From assembly GCA_019240405.1 (NCBI GenBank), contig JAFAYL010000047.1:123963-187962 (forward strand): a DNA stretch of 64,000 nt, in the 5' to 3' direction. Positions 15,170-23,680 of the stretch are shown here, piece after piece (the first letter of the stretch is position 1; every line of letters starts with the position of its first letter). The stretch is from Acidobacteriaceae bacterium. Lineage in GTDB: Bacteria; Acidobacteriota; Terriglobia; Bryobacterales; Bryobacteraceae. The translations under genes and the position numbers were made by a program. The notes below the pieces were generated by a model. That model was given only the letters and a program-made list of their open reading frames with translations, was not told where the DNA came from and made no database searches.

Positions 15170-16633
15170 ATGGAACGAGCACTATCGGGAAATTTCCAAA
15201 GAAGAACGTATCGTTTGGGAATCGTTGTAGCCTTGTGTGTCGCAGGTATTAGCTTGCCTGCTCTTCGTGCGCAAGCGCCGCTAGATTATGTAAGTATTCA
15301 ACCGTGCCGGCTTGTGGATACGCGGAATCCCGTGGGACCTTTGGGCGGGCCCAGCTTGCCGGCGACAACGGTCAGAAGTTTTCCAATTCTGTCTGCCTCA
15401 TGCGGAATACCCTCGACCGCAGTGGCGTATTCACTCAATGTGACTGTCGTGCCAACGGGATTTCTCGGGTATCTCACGGTGTGGCCCACGGGCGGAGCTC
15501 AGCCGGTGGCTTCTACCCTTAACTCCTACCTCGGAGTTGCGGTCGCGAATGCCGCGATTGTCGAGGCCGGAACGAATGGCGCAGTTAGCGCGTATGCGAC
15601 AAATCCGACCGACGTGATTCTGGACATCAATGGTTACTTCCTATCTTCGAGTAACTCGAATACCCAAAGCACGGCGATCGGCGCCGGCGCGCTCTCTGGA
15701 TCGAATACAGGCGTGGCAAATACGGCCTTCGGAGTGAACACTCTAGAGATGAATACGACCGGATCTTTCAACGTCGGACTTGGTGCGTCAGCGTTGTCGG
15801 CGAATACCACGGGATCGAACAACACGGCGGTTGGAAGCTCGGCAATGCAAGCGAATACTGCCGGCGAGTATAACAGCGCTTTTGGCTATTACGCTTTGAC
15901 TTCGAATGCTATCGGAAACGGCAACACCGCCGTGGGATACACGGCGCTTTACAACAATCAGGCGAGCGATAACACTGCTGTCGGACTCGCGGCTCTGGCG
16001 AATAGCACTACCGCGGGGGGCAATACCGCCCTGGGATATTTTGCGCTCTCGAACGTGACCATCGGCGGACAAAACATCGCGATAGGAACCGGCGCTGGTC
16101 AAAATGTGGGGGGTAGCGGAAGCTATAACATCGAGATCGGAAACCCAGGTACGGCAACGGATTCGAATGTTATTCGCATAGGCGCATCCGGGCAACAAAC
16201 CAGCACTTACATCGCGGGTATTAGCAATGCGAGCGTCACCGGGTCGGCGGTACTGATCACTACGAATGGCCAGCTCGGCACTTTGTTATCATCTCGCGTC
16301 TATAAAGAAGACATTCAGGACATAGGTCCGGCGAGCGAGGCGCTCATGCAGCTCCGTCCAGTGACCTTCCGGTACAAGCAACCGGCAGAAGACGGGAGCA
16401 AGCCTCTTCACTACGGCCTGATTGCAGAAGAGGTCGCGAAAATTTATCCGGATCTGGTTGTACGGGACCAAGCGGGGCGGATTCAGACGGTCCAGTATCT
16501 TGAATTGCCTGCGCTGTTGCTGAACGAAGTGCAAAAGCAGCACGAGACCATTCAGAAACTCGAAGAGCGCATCGCGGCACTAGAAAGTTTGCTGGAGGAG
16601 AGAAGCCAGTTGAGCAGCGCTGGCGGACGTTAA
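15170..16633 (+). CDS. surface adhesin/fibre-like protein with S74 intramolecular chaperone domain
   Basis: A 487-residue exported protein. A signal peptide (to about residue 35) is followed by a beta domain with the PCRLVDTRNP motif seen in many acidobacterial secreted proteins. Residues of about 165-340 hold degenerate repeats of roughly 22 residues of the type NTAVGxxALxxNTTGxxN, like trimeric adhesin/head repeats. The C-terminal 114 residues are a peptidase S74 chaperone domain. SSR-VYKEDI at 374-381 gives the Ser and downstream Lys of the self-cleavage site, followed by LRPVTFRYK and HYGLIAEEVAKIYPDLV, then a coiled coil (about 450-478). The family predicts trimer formation and auto-cleavage near residue 375. 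Confidence 0.85.
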   Translation: MERALSGNFQRRTYRLGIVVALCVAGISLPALRAQAPLDYVSIQPCRLVDTRNPVGPLGGPSLPATTVRSFPILSASCGIPSTAVAYSLNVTVVPTGFLGYLTVWPTGGAQPVASTLNSYLGVAVANAAIVEAGTNGAVSAYATNPTDVILDINGYFLSSSNSNTQSTAIGAGALSGSNTGVANTAFGVNTLEMNTTGSFNVGLGASALSANTTGSNNTAVGSSAMQANTAGEYNSAFGYYALTSNAIGNGNTAVGYTALYNNQASDNTAVGLAALANSTTAGGNTALGYFALSNVTIGGQNIAIGTGAGQNVGGSGSYNIEIGNPGTATDSNVIRIGASGQQTSTYIAGISNASVTGSAVLITTNGQLGTLLSSRVYKEDIQDIGPASEALMQLRPVTFRYKQPAEDGSKPLHYGLIAEEVAKIYPDLVVRDQAGRIQTVQYLELPALLLNEVQKQHETIQKLEERIAALESLLEERSQLSSAGGR

Positions 16634-16693
16634 TAGGACGCTGCGACAGAGCGGGCGGACCTGTTACGATGAGGATTCCAAAGCTGGGATGCG

Positions 16694-17515
16694 ATGACGC
16701 TCGGCGACCCTTATCGTACCGCTCGCCTCAGTACTTCCGGCATTCTGGCTGAAATCGTCCAACATAAGTACGAGGAACTAGACGATCTCCGCTCCCGCGC
16801 TGCCGTTTTGGAGCGGCAGGCCTATGAACGTAAGACGCCAGCGCGGCCCTTCGCGAGCGCGCTGCGCAAATCGGCGCCGGCAATCATCGCAGAGCTGAAA
16901 CGCGCCTCCCCCAGCGCAGGCGTACTTCGAACCGACTTTCATCCTGCTTTCCTCGCGGACGCATATGAACAAGGCGGTGCCGCATGCCTGTCTGTCTTGA
17001 CAGATAAGCAGTATTTCGAAGGATCGTTGCTGGACTTGGAGGCAGCGCGAGCGACTAGCACTTTGCCCGTACTGCGAAAGGATTTCATCGTAGACCGGCT
17101 CCAGATATTCGAAGCCGCGGCTCACGGTGCCGATGCGATTCTACTGATCGCAGCAATCCTAGATATCGAACAACTTACTAGTTTCCGCGAGCTCGCCTTG
17201 TCACTGTCGCTTAACTCGCTCGTGGAGATTCACAATCGAGAAGAGCTTACTAAGGCCACAGATTCGGGCGCCGAGATCATCGGAGTGAATAACCGGGATT
17301 TGGAGACGTTCGAGGTGTCGCTTGACACTTCGTTGCGACTCAGCCTTTGCATGCCGGCAAATGTAATACGAGTCAGTGAGAGCGGTATTTATTCGCGCTC
17401 CGAGATAGAGCTCCTCAGCGGAGCGGGTTTCGATGCGTTTCTTGTAGGCGAAGCGCTGTTGAGGTCTCCCGATCCGGCTGCATCGCTAAAGGCTCTGCTT
17501 AAACGAACTCCATGA
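16694..17515 (+). CDS. trpC: indole-3-glycerol phosphate synthase
   Basis: Closes the indole ring of CdRP in tryptophan synthesis. The TIM-barrel protein (273 residues) shows the active-site lysine in AELKRASPSAG, VLRKDFIVD with the catalytic Lys, LVEIHNREEL with the Glu, GVNNRDLETFEV and the phosphate-binding SESGI. It is first in a trpC-F-B-A operon, with ATGA coupling to trpF. An N-terminal stretch (TLGDPYRTARLSTSG) is slightly longer than in many homologues. Confidence 0.96.
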   Translation: MTLGDPYRTARLSTSGILAEIVQHKYEELDDLRSRAAVLERQAYERKTPARPFASALRKSAPAIIAELKRASPSAGVLRTDFHPAFLADAYEQGGAACLSVLTDKQYFEGSLLDLEAARATSTLPVLRKDFIVDRLQIFEAAAHGADAILLIAAILDIEQLTSFRELALSLSLNSLVEIHNREELTKATDSGAEIIGVNNRDLETFEVSLDTSLRLSLCMPANVIRVSESGIYSRSEIELLSGAGFDAFLVGEALLRSPDPAASLKALLKRTP

Positions 17516-18132
17516 ATACCTGTACGGAGCCATCGTTCATTATCAAGGTTTGCGGGGTTACAAACGAGGAGGACGCGAGTGTGGCTGTCGAAGCGGGAGC
17601 AAATTCGATCGGGCTCAATTTCTACTCCCGCAGTCCACGATATCTCTCCTTCAACCGCGCGGCGGAAATCGTGAAGAGTTTGCCAAAAGGCGTTCTCAAA
17701 ATCGGCGTGTTCGTGAACCCAAACGAGGAGGAGCTGATCAAGGCCGCTGAACGCGTGCCTTTGGACATTTTTCAGCTACACGGCGAGAAGTCGCCGGCCC
17801 GCTTGCAGCGCGGGCTGAGAATTTGGAGGAGCGTTCCAGTCGGCACTGCACCATTGCTGGAAGCGGAAGCGTACATGCTTGATTCGGCAACCCCGGATTT
17901 TGGCGGATCCGGTAATTGCTTCGACTGGTCACTCGCCGCGGCATTCCCGTACCGGAAAATCATTGCCGGAGGATTAGACGGAACGAACGTGGCTGAGGCG
18001 ATCCGAGTTGCAAGCCCTTGGGGCGTAGACGCATGTTCGCGGTTGGAATCGGCTCCTGGAAAAAAAGACGCGCAGCGGGTACGCCATTTTGTTCATGCGG
18101 CAATTGCCGCAATCCAGCAGGAGACCGTGTGA
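17512..18132 (+). CDS. trpF: phosphoribosylanthranilate isomerase
   Basis: Amadori isomerisation of PRA to CdRP, the step immediately before TrpC. The 206-residue TIM barrel has the catalytic Cys in [10 protein letters not shown] (family K-I-C-G-I/L-T), [11 protein letters not shown], the [12 protein letters not shown] strand with the catalytic-site neighbourhood, and [13 protein letters not shown] followed by [11 protein letters not shown] for phosphate binding. It overlaps trpC (ATGA) and trpB (TGATG), so it is tightly coupled. Length and motifs are normal apart from the V in VCGVT. Confidence 0.94.
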   Translation: MNTCTEPSFIIKVCGVTNEEDASVAVEAGANSIGLNFYSRSPRYLSFNRAAEIVKSLPKGVLKIGVFVNPNEEELIKAAERVPLDIFQLHGEKSPARLQRGLRIWRSVPVGTAPLLEAEAYMLDSATPDFGGSGNCFDWSLAAAFPYRKIIAGGLDGTNVAEAIRVASPWGVDACSRLESAPGKKDAQRVRHFVHAAIAAIQQETV

Positions 18133-19349
18133 TGAGTGCGATAAGCAATGACGTACTCGGATCTGGGCCAGATGCGCTAGGACACTTCGGCCCATATGGA
18201 GGCCGCTATGTGCCCGAGATACTTATGTCTCCTCTCGAAGAGCTGGAGCAGGCATATCGAGCGGCGCGCGAAGATCCGGAATTCGCCAAGGAGCTTGGAT
18301 CCCTACTGCATCACTATGCTGGCAGACCGACGCCCCTGTATTTTGCACGACGGCTTACGGAAGAAACGGGCGGCGCTCAAATCTGGTTGAAACGGGAAGA
18401 TCTGCTCCATACTGGCGCGCACAAAATCAATAACTGCCTCGGGCAGATTCTACTGGCGCGGCGCATGGGAAAACGCCGCATTATTGCCGAAACCGGGGCG
18501 GGCCAGCACGGCGTAGCGACAGTAACGGTTTGCGCGCTTTTCGGCATGGAATGCGTCGTTTACATGGGCGAGGAAGATATGCGACGGCAGCGTTTGAATG
18601 TCTTTCGAATGCGACTGCTTGGCGCGAAGGTGTGCGCGGTTACGAATGGAAGCCGCACGCTCAAAGATGCCATCAGCGAGGCAATGCGCGACTGGGTCAC
18701 AAACATAGCGACGACACATTACCTGCTTGGCTCAGCTCTTGGCGCGCATCCGTATCCCATGATGGTTCGCGATTTTCATAAAGTGATTGGCGAAGAAGCA
18801 CGGGCGCAGTCACAGGAGCAAATCGGGCGACTGCCGGATGCGATCATTGCGTGCGTAGGCGGCGGAAGCAACGCCATTGGCGTGTTTTATTCGTTTATTG
18901 CCGATTCTGAAGTTCGCCTGATCGGTGTTGAAGCAGGCGGCAGAGGAGCGAAGCTAGGGGAGCACGCAGCTAGATTTCATGGGGGCTCACCCGGCGTATT
19001 GCACGGGGCATTCAGCTATCTGCTCCAGGATCAGGATGGGCAGATTTGCACCACTCACTCAGTATCGGCCGGCCTTGATTATGCGCTCGTTGGGCCCGAG
19101 CACGCTTGGCTGCACGATCAAAGCCGCGCGGAGTACGTTTCTGTGAGCGATGAAGATGCGCTGGCGGCAGCGAAGACACTGGCTCGTACGGAAGGCATCA
19201 TTCCGGCTCTCGAATCCGCCCATGCCGTTGCGGAAGCGCTCCAACGGGCGCGGACCCAGCCGCGCGCGGTGTATCTGGTAAGCGTATCCGGACGCGGAGA
19301 TAAAGATATGGATATATACCGCGAGAACATGCCTGAGCTGGATGGCTGA
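18132..19349 (+). CDS. trpB: tryptophan synthase beta chain
   Basis: PLP enzyme that joins indole and serine, working as an alpha2-beta2 complex with TrpA. The start at 18132 sits in TGATG with the trpF stop, although the frame is open upstream, and gives 405 residues. Motifs are [13 protein letters not shown] at the N-terminus, the PLP lysine in [23 protein letters not shown], and the PLP-phosphate loop [18 protein letters not shown] and the C-terminal [10 protein letters not shown] complete the fold. This is the standard TrpB1 type. Confidence 0.97.
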   Translation: MSAISNDVLGSGPDALGHFGPYGGRYVPEILMSPLEELEQAYRAAREDPEFAKELGSLLHHYAGRPTPLYFARRLTEETGGAQIWLKREDLLHTGAHKINNCLGQILLARRMGKRRIIAETGAGQHGVATVTVCALFGMECVVYMGEEDMRRQRLNVFRMRLLGAKVCAVTNGSRTLKDAISEAMRDWVTNIATTHYLLGSALGAHPYPMMVRDFHKVIGEEARAQSQEQIGRLPDAIIACVGGGSNAIGVFYSFIADSEVRLIGVEAGGRGAKLGEHAARFHGGSPGVLHGAFSYLLQDQDGQICTTHSVSAGLDYALVGPEHAWLHDQSRAEYVSVSDEDALAAAKTLARTEGIIPALESAHAVAEALQRARTQPRAVYLVSVSGRGDKDMDIYRENMPELDG

Positions 19350-20170
19350 TGGCAACTCGCGTCGCGACACGGATCGGGAACCTGTTCGTAACGTGTAAGG
19401 CGGAAAAACGAAAAGCTTTTATCGCATACATCACAGGGGGCGATCCTACACCGGCTCACACTGCGCCTCTCATCCGGGCTCTCGAGCGCGGCGGGGCCGA
19501 CCTGATCGAGCTCGGAGTGCCGTTTTCAGATCCGATCGCCGATGGCCCGGTGATTCAGCGTGCATCGGACCGTGCTTTGCGGGCGAAAACCACAGTGGCC
19601 GACCTCCTCGAGATCATTCGCGACGTCCGCCGAACTTCAGAGATTCCATTATTACTATTCAGTTATTTGAATCCCTTACTGCGATATGGCTTTGAGCGGT
19701 TGGCGACCGATGCGGTCGATGCGGGAATCGACGGTGTGCTTTTGACAGATCTGTGCGTCGAAGAAGCTTCTCAGCCGGCGCGGCAACTCAAAGAAAAGGG
19801 ACTCGATACAGTGTTTCTCGCCGCGCCGACCAGCAGCGAACACCGCCTTCGCTTAATCGCTGAATATTCTTCAGGTTTTGTTTATCTCGTATCGCGAGCA
19901 GGGGTGACTGGAGAGCGGGTATCAGTTTCGGCTGCTGCCGCTCCGCTTGTGGCGCACATGCGACGTCTGACGGATCTGCCGCTTGCATTGGGTTTTGGCA
20001 TCAGCACCACGGAGCAGGTGCGTGAGGTTGGACATCTTACAGACGGAGTGGTGGTCGGGAGCGCCATAGTGCGGTGCATTGAGTTAAACGAAAGTTCACC
20101 TGATCTTTTTGAGAAGGTGGAAAGTCTGACGCGTGAACTCGCCGACCCACTCCGCCAAAAGAACGCATAA
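19349..20170 (+). CDS. trpA: tryptophan synthase alpha chain
   Basis: Cleaves indole-3-glycerol phosphate to indole, which is channelled to TrpB. The 273-residue TIM barrel has FIAYITGGDPTP, the catalytic Glu in LIELGVPFSDP, the catalytic Asp in PIADGPVIQRASDRAL, and the phosphate site GFGISTTEQV with VVVGSAIV. TGATG coupling to trpB keeps expression stoichiometric. It is the last gene of the operon. trpE, trpG and trpD are not in this window. No clear terminator follows, only CCCCCC. Confidence 0.96.
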   Translation: MATRVATRIGNLFVTCKAEKRKAFIAYITGGDPTPAHTAPLIRALERGGADLIELGVPFSDPIADGPVIQRASDRALRAKTTVADLLEIIRDVRRTSEIPLLLFSYLNPLLRYGFERLATDAVDAGIDGVLLTDLCVEEASQPARQLKEKGLDTVFLAAPTSSEHRLRLIAEYSSGFVYLVSRAGVTGERVSVSAAAAPLVAHMRRLTDLPLALGFGISTTEQVREVGHLTDGVVVGSAIVRCIELNESSPDLFEKVESLTRELADPLRQKNA

Positions 20171-20281
20171 CCCCCCTAAATACATGTCTTTGAGCCGAAT
20201 AGTGTTTTCGATGAAACCTCTCAGAGCCTTCGCAACAAAATACTCGTTGTAAACTTTTTGCTAAAAAACTCGGTAATTCAC

Positions 20282-20310
20282 TAGTCAGCCGGATCACAAC
20301 TGCGTATAAT
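20282..20310 (+). promoter_or_regulatory. sigma-70-like promoter for the Crp/Fnr regulator
   Basis: A perfect TATAAT (20305-20310) stands 17 bp from TAGTCA (20282-20287), which matches TTGACA at four of six positions. It lies 27 bp before the TTG start of the regulator gene. It is predicted from sequence only. Confidence 0.6.
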
Positions 20311-20336
20311 CGGTCTTACAAACGAGGCTAAACGCT

Positions 20337-21029
20337 TTGAGCTCTCTCGCGCCTGATGTAGCGACGGTGCTTACAACCCAACCTGAAGTAAGCCACGTAG
20401 GACCGATCCGCCGTTCAAGTTTGCTCTTCTCGCAAGATCAAGCGGCCGATTCCCTGTACCTGATTCAAGAAGGATTGGTGAAACTGGTCCGGAGGAGTGA
20501 CACTGGAAGCCGCATGATCCTTTGCATCAGCGGACCGAAGGAATTGATCGGCGAAGAAGGGTTGAGCGAAACCCTCTCCGCTTATCAGGCCGACGCCGAG
20601 GCGCTAACGATCTGCAGCGGATACCGTATTCCGCGACAGACCATCGCAAATCTCGTGCCGAGCAATACTGATTTCGCCGCTTCGTTGATTAACTTGCTGC
20701 TCCAGAAAAAGCTCGCCTTGGCCCAGAAGGTAGAGTTGCTCTGTTTCCGCGATGTTGAATTTCGCATTCTGCACTATTTGGCCGAGCTCTCTGAGCTAGT
20801 GCAAGCGACGGCCAACGGCGAAGGCCACCAGTTACCGATCACACAAGCGGAACTGGCGGATTTGATCGGGGCGACACGAGAGACGACTTCGACCACATTG
20901 AATCAACTCGAGCGCAAAGGCCTGGTTAAGCTATCGAGACGTTTATTGACTGTGCCCTCGCCTGCAACTTTAAGAAGCGTCATTTCCAATAAGGAGATAC
21001 CCTCCCAGGCTGCCGCCGGAAGTCTCTAA
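20337..21029 (+). CDS. Crp/Fnr-family transcriptional regulator
   Basis: A 230-residue regulator starting at TTG 20337. The N-terminal cyclic-nucleotide-binding-type beta barrel (about 20-125) includes LYLIQEGLVKLVRRSDTGSR and GPKELIGEEGLSE. The dimer helix (about 110-150) leads to a C-terminal HTH_Crp domain, LPITQAELADLIGATRETTS with TLNQLERKGLVKL. The canonical cAMP Arg-Ser pair is not evident in the phosphate cassette. No Cys cluster of the FNR type is present, so the effector is unknown. It stands alone between the trp operon and the cold-shock gene. Confidence 0.88.
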   Translation: MSSLAPDVATVLTTQPEVSHVGPIRRSSLLFSQDQAADSLYLIQEGLVKLVRRSDTGSRMILCISGPKELIGEEGLSETLSAYQADAEALTICSGYRIPRQTIANLVPSNTDFAASLINLLLQKKLALAQKVELLCFRDVEFRILHYLAELSELVQATANGEGHQLPITQAELADLIGATRETTSTTLNQLERKGLVKLSRRLLTVPSPATLRSVISNKEIPSQAAAGSL

Positions 21030-21157
21030 AAAGTAAGTTGAGTTACACAATGGGGTGACTGAGATAGTACTCTGCTTGCTCGTGGATTAGGATTTTCGGG
21101 GTACGTATAGAACCCATAAGTAGTAACCGTTAACCCATTTCCTTCCAATCTTTTTCC

Positions 21158-21317
21158 TTGCCTCTGGCGAATGACTCTGGTAGAGTGTATTGCAGATTTT
21201 CCGATGCAAGCTGGTTGTGTTCTTGCGAGCCCGAGCGGCGCTCCGGGGGCTTTGCTCTCGTCGCGCATTTTCGGGGTAGCCGGGCATTCATCTCGCATCT
21301 AAAACAGGAGATTAGTA
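21158..21317 (+). promoter_or_regulatory. promoter and long leader of the cold-shock gene
   Basis: TTGCCT (21158-21163), a 17-bp spacer and TAGAGT (21181-21186) form a good promoter. Transcription from it would leave a leader of about 125 nt before the GTG at 21318, rich in short G/C complementary stretches, with AGGAG at 21306-21310. Long structured leaders are typical of cspA-type genes, where temperature changes RNA folding. The thermosensor idea is inferred. Confidence 0.4.
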
Positions 21318-21521
21318 GTGAGAGAAAAAGGTGTTGTGAAATGGTTTAACGCCGCTAAGGGCTATGGTTTCATCCAGCGCTCGAACGGTGATGATGTATT
21401 CGTGCACTTCTCGGCGATACAGATGAACGGATATCGGACGCTAGAGGAGGGTACGGAGGTGGAGTTCGAAGTCAAGCGGGGCCCCAAGGGCTTGCAAGCC
21501 GAGAACGTCGCCCATCCGTAA
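21318..21521 (+). CDS. cold-shock domain protein (CspA family)
   Basis: A 67-residue single OB-fold RNA/DNA chaperone. It starts at GTG with AGGAG seven bases upstream. The two RNA-binding motifs are present: KGYGFIQ (RNP1) and VFVHFS (RNP2). [17 protein letters not shown] opens the fold and [10 protein letters not shown] closes it. It binds single-stranded nucleic acid to prevent structure, often in cold or stationary phase. It is monocistronic with its own promoter and strong terminator. Confidence 0.96.
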   Translation: MREKGVVKWFNAAKGYGFIQRSNGDDVFVHFSAIQMNGYRTLEEGTEVEFEVKRGPKGLQAENVAHP

Positions 21522-21543
21522 GTTCAAACCAGCGTTTTAATTC

Positions 21544-21586
21544 AGGCCGCCGGTCGTATGTCAGGCCCGGCGGCCTTCGTGTTTTT
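21544..21586 (+). terminator. Rho-independent terminator of the cold-shock gene
   Basis: A perfect 10-bp stem pairs AGGCCGCCGG (21544-21553) with CCGGCGGCCT (21567-21576) around a 13-nt loop and is followed by TCGTGTTTTT. It lies 22 bp after the stop codon. Confidence 0.9.
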
Positions 21587-21633
21587 GTAGGGCGTTTTTC
21601 TGTGGGATGTGCGTCAATTGAACGGGCGAGGTA

Positions 21634-22602
21634 ATGAGATACAGGAAGCTTGGTAAAACTGAAGTCGAAATAAGCGAGATCGGCTACGGCGCCTGGGGGA
21701 TTGGCGGAGAGCAATGGCGGGGCAACAAGGATGAGGAGTCTCTGCGCGCACTCAGACGCGCGTTTGAGCTCGGGGTGAACTTTGTTGATACGGCTTTAGC
21801 GTACGGAGATGGGCATAGCGAAGAACTTGTAGGTCGAGCGGTGAAGAGCGCACCGCGCCGGGTGTTCGTCGCAACGAAAGTACCTCCAAAGAATCGTATC
21901 TGGCCGGCTACGCCGTCTACCCCGATTTGTGACGTGTTTCCGTATGACTACATCGTGGAGTCGACGAACCAGAGCCTCCAGAATCTCAGCATTGAGCAGG
22001 TCTGCCTTCAGCAGTTACATGTCTGGACCGATGCTTGGGTTGAGCGTGATGAATGGCAGCGCGCGGCAGAAGAGTTGAAGCGCAGCGGCAAGATTCGATA
22101 TTTCGGCATCTCGGTCTCAGAACACGATCCCGATTCGGCATTGCTAGCGGTGAAAACAGGAAAGATTGACGCGGTCCAAGTGATTTACAACATCTTCGAC
22201 CAAACGCCCGAAGCAAGTCTATTTCCGCTTTGCCAAGACAGAAAAGTAGGAGTGCTCGCGCGCGTGCCGCTCGATGAGGGCGGATTGACTGGCGCAATCA
22301 CGGAAAACACCAAGTTTGAGCCGGGCGATTTTCGGGATTTCTATTTCCGGGGAGACCGAAAGCGGCAGGTTGTGGAGCGAGTTCAAGCACTTAAGAAGGA
22401 TCTCGCGGGGATGCCAGATACCCTCCCACAGATCGCGTTACGCTTTTGTCTTTCACATCCTGTTGTATCGACTGTGATTCCAGGGATGCGGCGGCTGGCG
22501 ACGGTCGAGAGCAGTTGCCGGGCGTCAGGCGTGGGGCCTTTGGACGCAAACACCCTCGCGATGCTGAAGCAGCACACCTGGGACCGCAATTTCTATGAGT
22601 GA
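21634..22602 (+). CDS. aldo/keto reductase
   Basis: NADPH-dependent oxidoreductase of 322 residues with the (beta/alpha)8 AKR fold. The tetrad is visible: Asp and Tyr in FVDTALAYGDGHSE, Lys in VATKVPP and His in LQQLHVW. FGISVSEH and the cofactor-site segment STVIPGMRR also match. The substrate is unknown. It belongs to the subgroup of short uncharacterised AKRs rather than to sugar reductases. The next gene, a phosphoesterase, overlaps its stop as GTGA, so they share an mRNA. A second AKR lies at 40864. Confidence 0.88.
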   Translation: MRYRKLGKTEVEISEIGYGAWGIGGEQWRGNKDEESLRALRRAFELGVNFVDTALAYGDGHSEELVGRAVKSAPRRVFVATKVPPKNRIWPATPSTPICDVFPYDYIVESTNQSLQNLSIEQVCLQQLHVWTDAWVERDEWQRAAEELKRSGKIRYFGISVSEHDPDSALLAVKTGKIDAVQVIYNIFDQTPEASLFPLCQDRKVGVLARVPLDEGGLTGAITENTKFEPGDFRDFYFRGDRKRQVVERVQALKKDLAGMPDTLPQIALRFCLSHPVVSTVIPGMRRLATVESSCRASGVGPLDANTLAMLKQHTWDRNFYE

Positions 22603-23150
22603 AACTGATGCGCCTGGCCGTTATCTCGGATATTCATGACAATTTGTGGAATCTATCTTTGGCTTTGATGGCCGTTCACGATTGCGACGCTCTCATCTGC
22701 TGCGGCGATCTGTGCTCGCCTTTCGTTATAGACGAACTGGGCAGATTCGAACGGGACATTCACGTCGTGTTTGGTAACAATGATGCGGATCTATACCGAA
22801 TCACCACAAGGGCGCTGAAATACAAAAACTGTCAATTGCATGGAGAGCTCTTTGAGTCAGTTTTCGACGAGCGCCGCGTCTTAGTGAACCACTTTGATTA
22901 TCTGGCGCGGCCGATGTCGAAATCGAGAGACTATGATGTGGTTTGCTTTGGGCATAATCACGAATTGGAGATCTCACATGAAGGAGATTGCCTGCTGATT
23001 AATCCTGGGCCGATCATGGGCGCAAAATTCTCGAGCGGCAGGTGGGAGGATGTAGCTGCAACGTTTGCGATCTACCATACGGCATCACATTCGGCCAAAG
23101 CGTTCATCATTGATCGCGTGACAAAGAGCGTGAACGAATGGAGGAGTTAG
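22599..23150 (+). CDS. YfcE/MJ0936-type metallophosphoesterase
   Basis: A 183-residue calcineurin-like phosphodiesterase. Metal-binding motifs in order are ISDIHDN (DxH), CCGDLCS (GD), FGNNDAD (GNxD/H), LVNHFD (H) and GHNHELE (GHTH equivalent), followed by LLINPGP. The fourth motif has N and N where many relatives have GNCD, but the ligands are in place. Likely substrates are small phosphodiesters. GTG 22599 overlaps the upstream stop. An in-frame ATG at 22608 is an alternative. The 3' end overlaps a convergent hypothetical frame by 44 bp. Confidence 0.85.
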   Translation: MKLMRLAVISDIHDNLWNLSLALMAVHDCDALICCGDLCSPFVIDELGRFERDIHVVFGNNDADLYRITTRALKYKNCQLHGELFESVFDERRVLVNHFDYLARPMSKSRDYDVVCFGHNHELEISHEGDCLLINPGPIMGAKFSSGRWEDVAATFAIYHTASHSAKAFIIDRVTKSVNEWRS

Positions 23151-23517
23151 GCTCTACTGCGTTACGAGGAGGCCGACTGTACGTCTTTGCGGCCCTCATA
23201 AATTGTTCGTAGTCCCGGGCGTGTGCATTGGCCTTTCGCATGAAATGTTCATATCTCTCGTAAAGATCCTGCATGCGCTGATTTTGGATGGCTGCTTCCG
23301 GGCATAACTGGCATCCCGTCTCGCGTGGAGAGGACAGGGCCGAGTACTGGCTCTCGATCAGCGACCGCATAGAGGAGCCGTTTAGGCGTCCGCGGCGGCC
23401 TGACGTTTCGTTAAACCAGCGCCCCGAAGCCGTGTAGAGATGCAGCGATCTGATGATCCAATGTCCCGATTTGCCCAGCATGCGCAGCGGCATGCCGTCG
23501 AGAACGAGCTGGCGCAA
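23107..23517 (-). CDS. hypothetical protein, start possibly frameshifted
   Basis: I do not recognise this 136-residue product. It is basic and helical (RMQDLYERYEHFMRKANAHA), with one CQLC pair. From the only usable start in frame, TTG 23517, there is no good ribosome-binding site. Upstream the same frame continues as protein-like sequence (REGTIHAAQARREAELRQ) back to a TGA. That TGA sits inside ATGAAAATACAGG, where one A fewer would put an ATG in frame. So either the real gene lost its start to a one-base change or the TTG is used. It overlaps the convergent phosphoesterase by 44 bp. Confidence 0.4.
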   Translation of the reverse strand: MRQLVLDGMPLRMLGKSGHWIIRSLHLYTASGRWFNETSGRRGRLNGSSMRSLIESQYSALSSPRETGCQLCPEAAIQNQRMQDLYERYEHFMRKANAHARDYEQFMRAAKTYSRPPRNAVEPNSSIRSRSLSRDQ

Positions 23518-23680
23518 CTCCGCCTCCCGCCGGGCTTGTGCAGCGTGGATTGTGCCTTCCCGCCTGTATTTTCATCTTAAACACAAAGCCCGCAAGAAAC
23601 TAGTTTTCCTGCATTCCGACCTCGCGAGAGAGGCCGCCACTTTGCCACAAGAACCCGGCACGCCTTCAGGCCTGGCCTCG

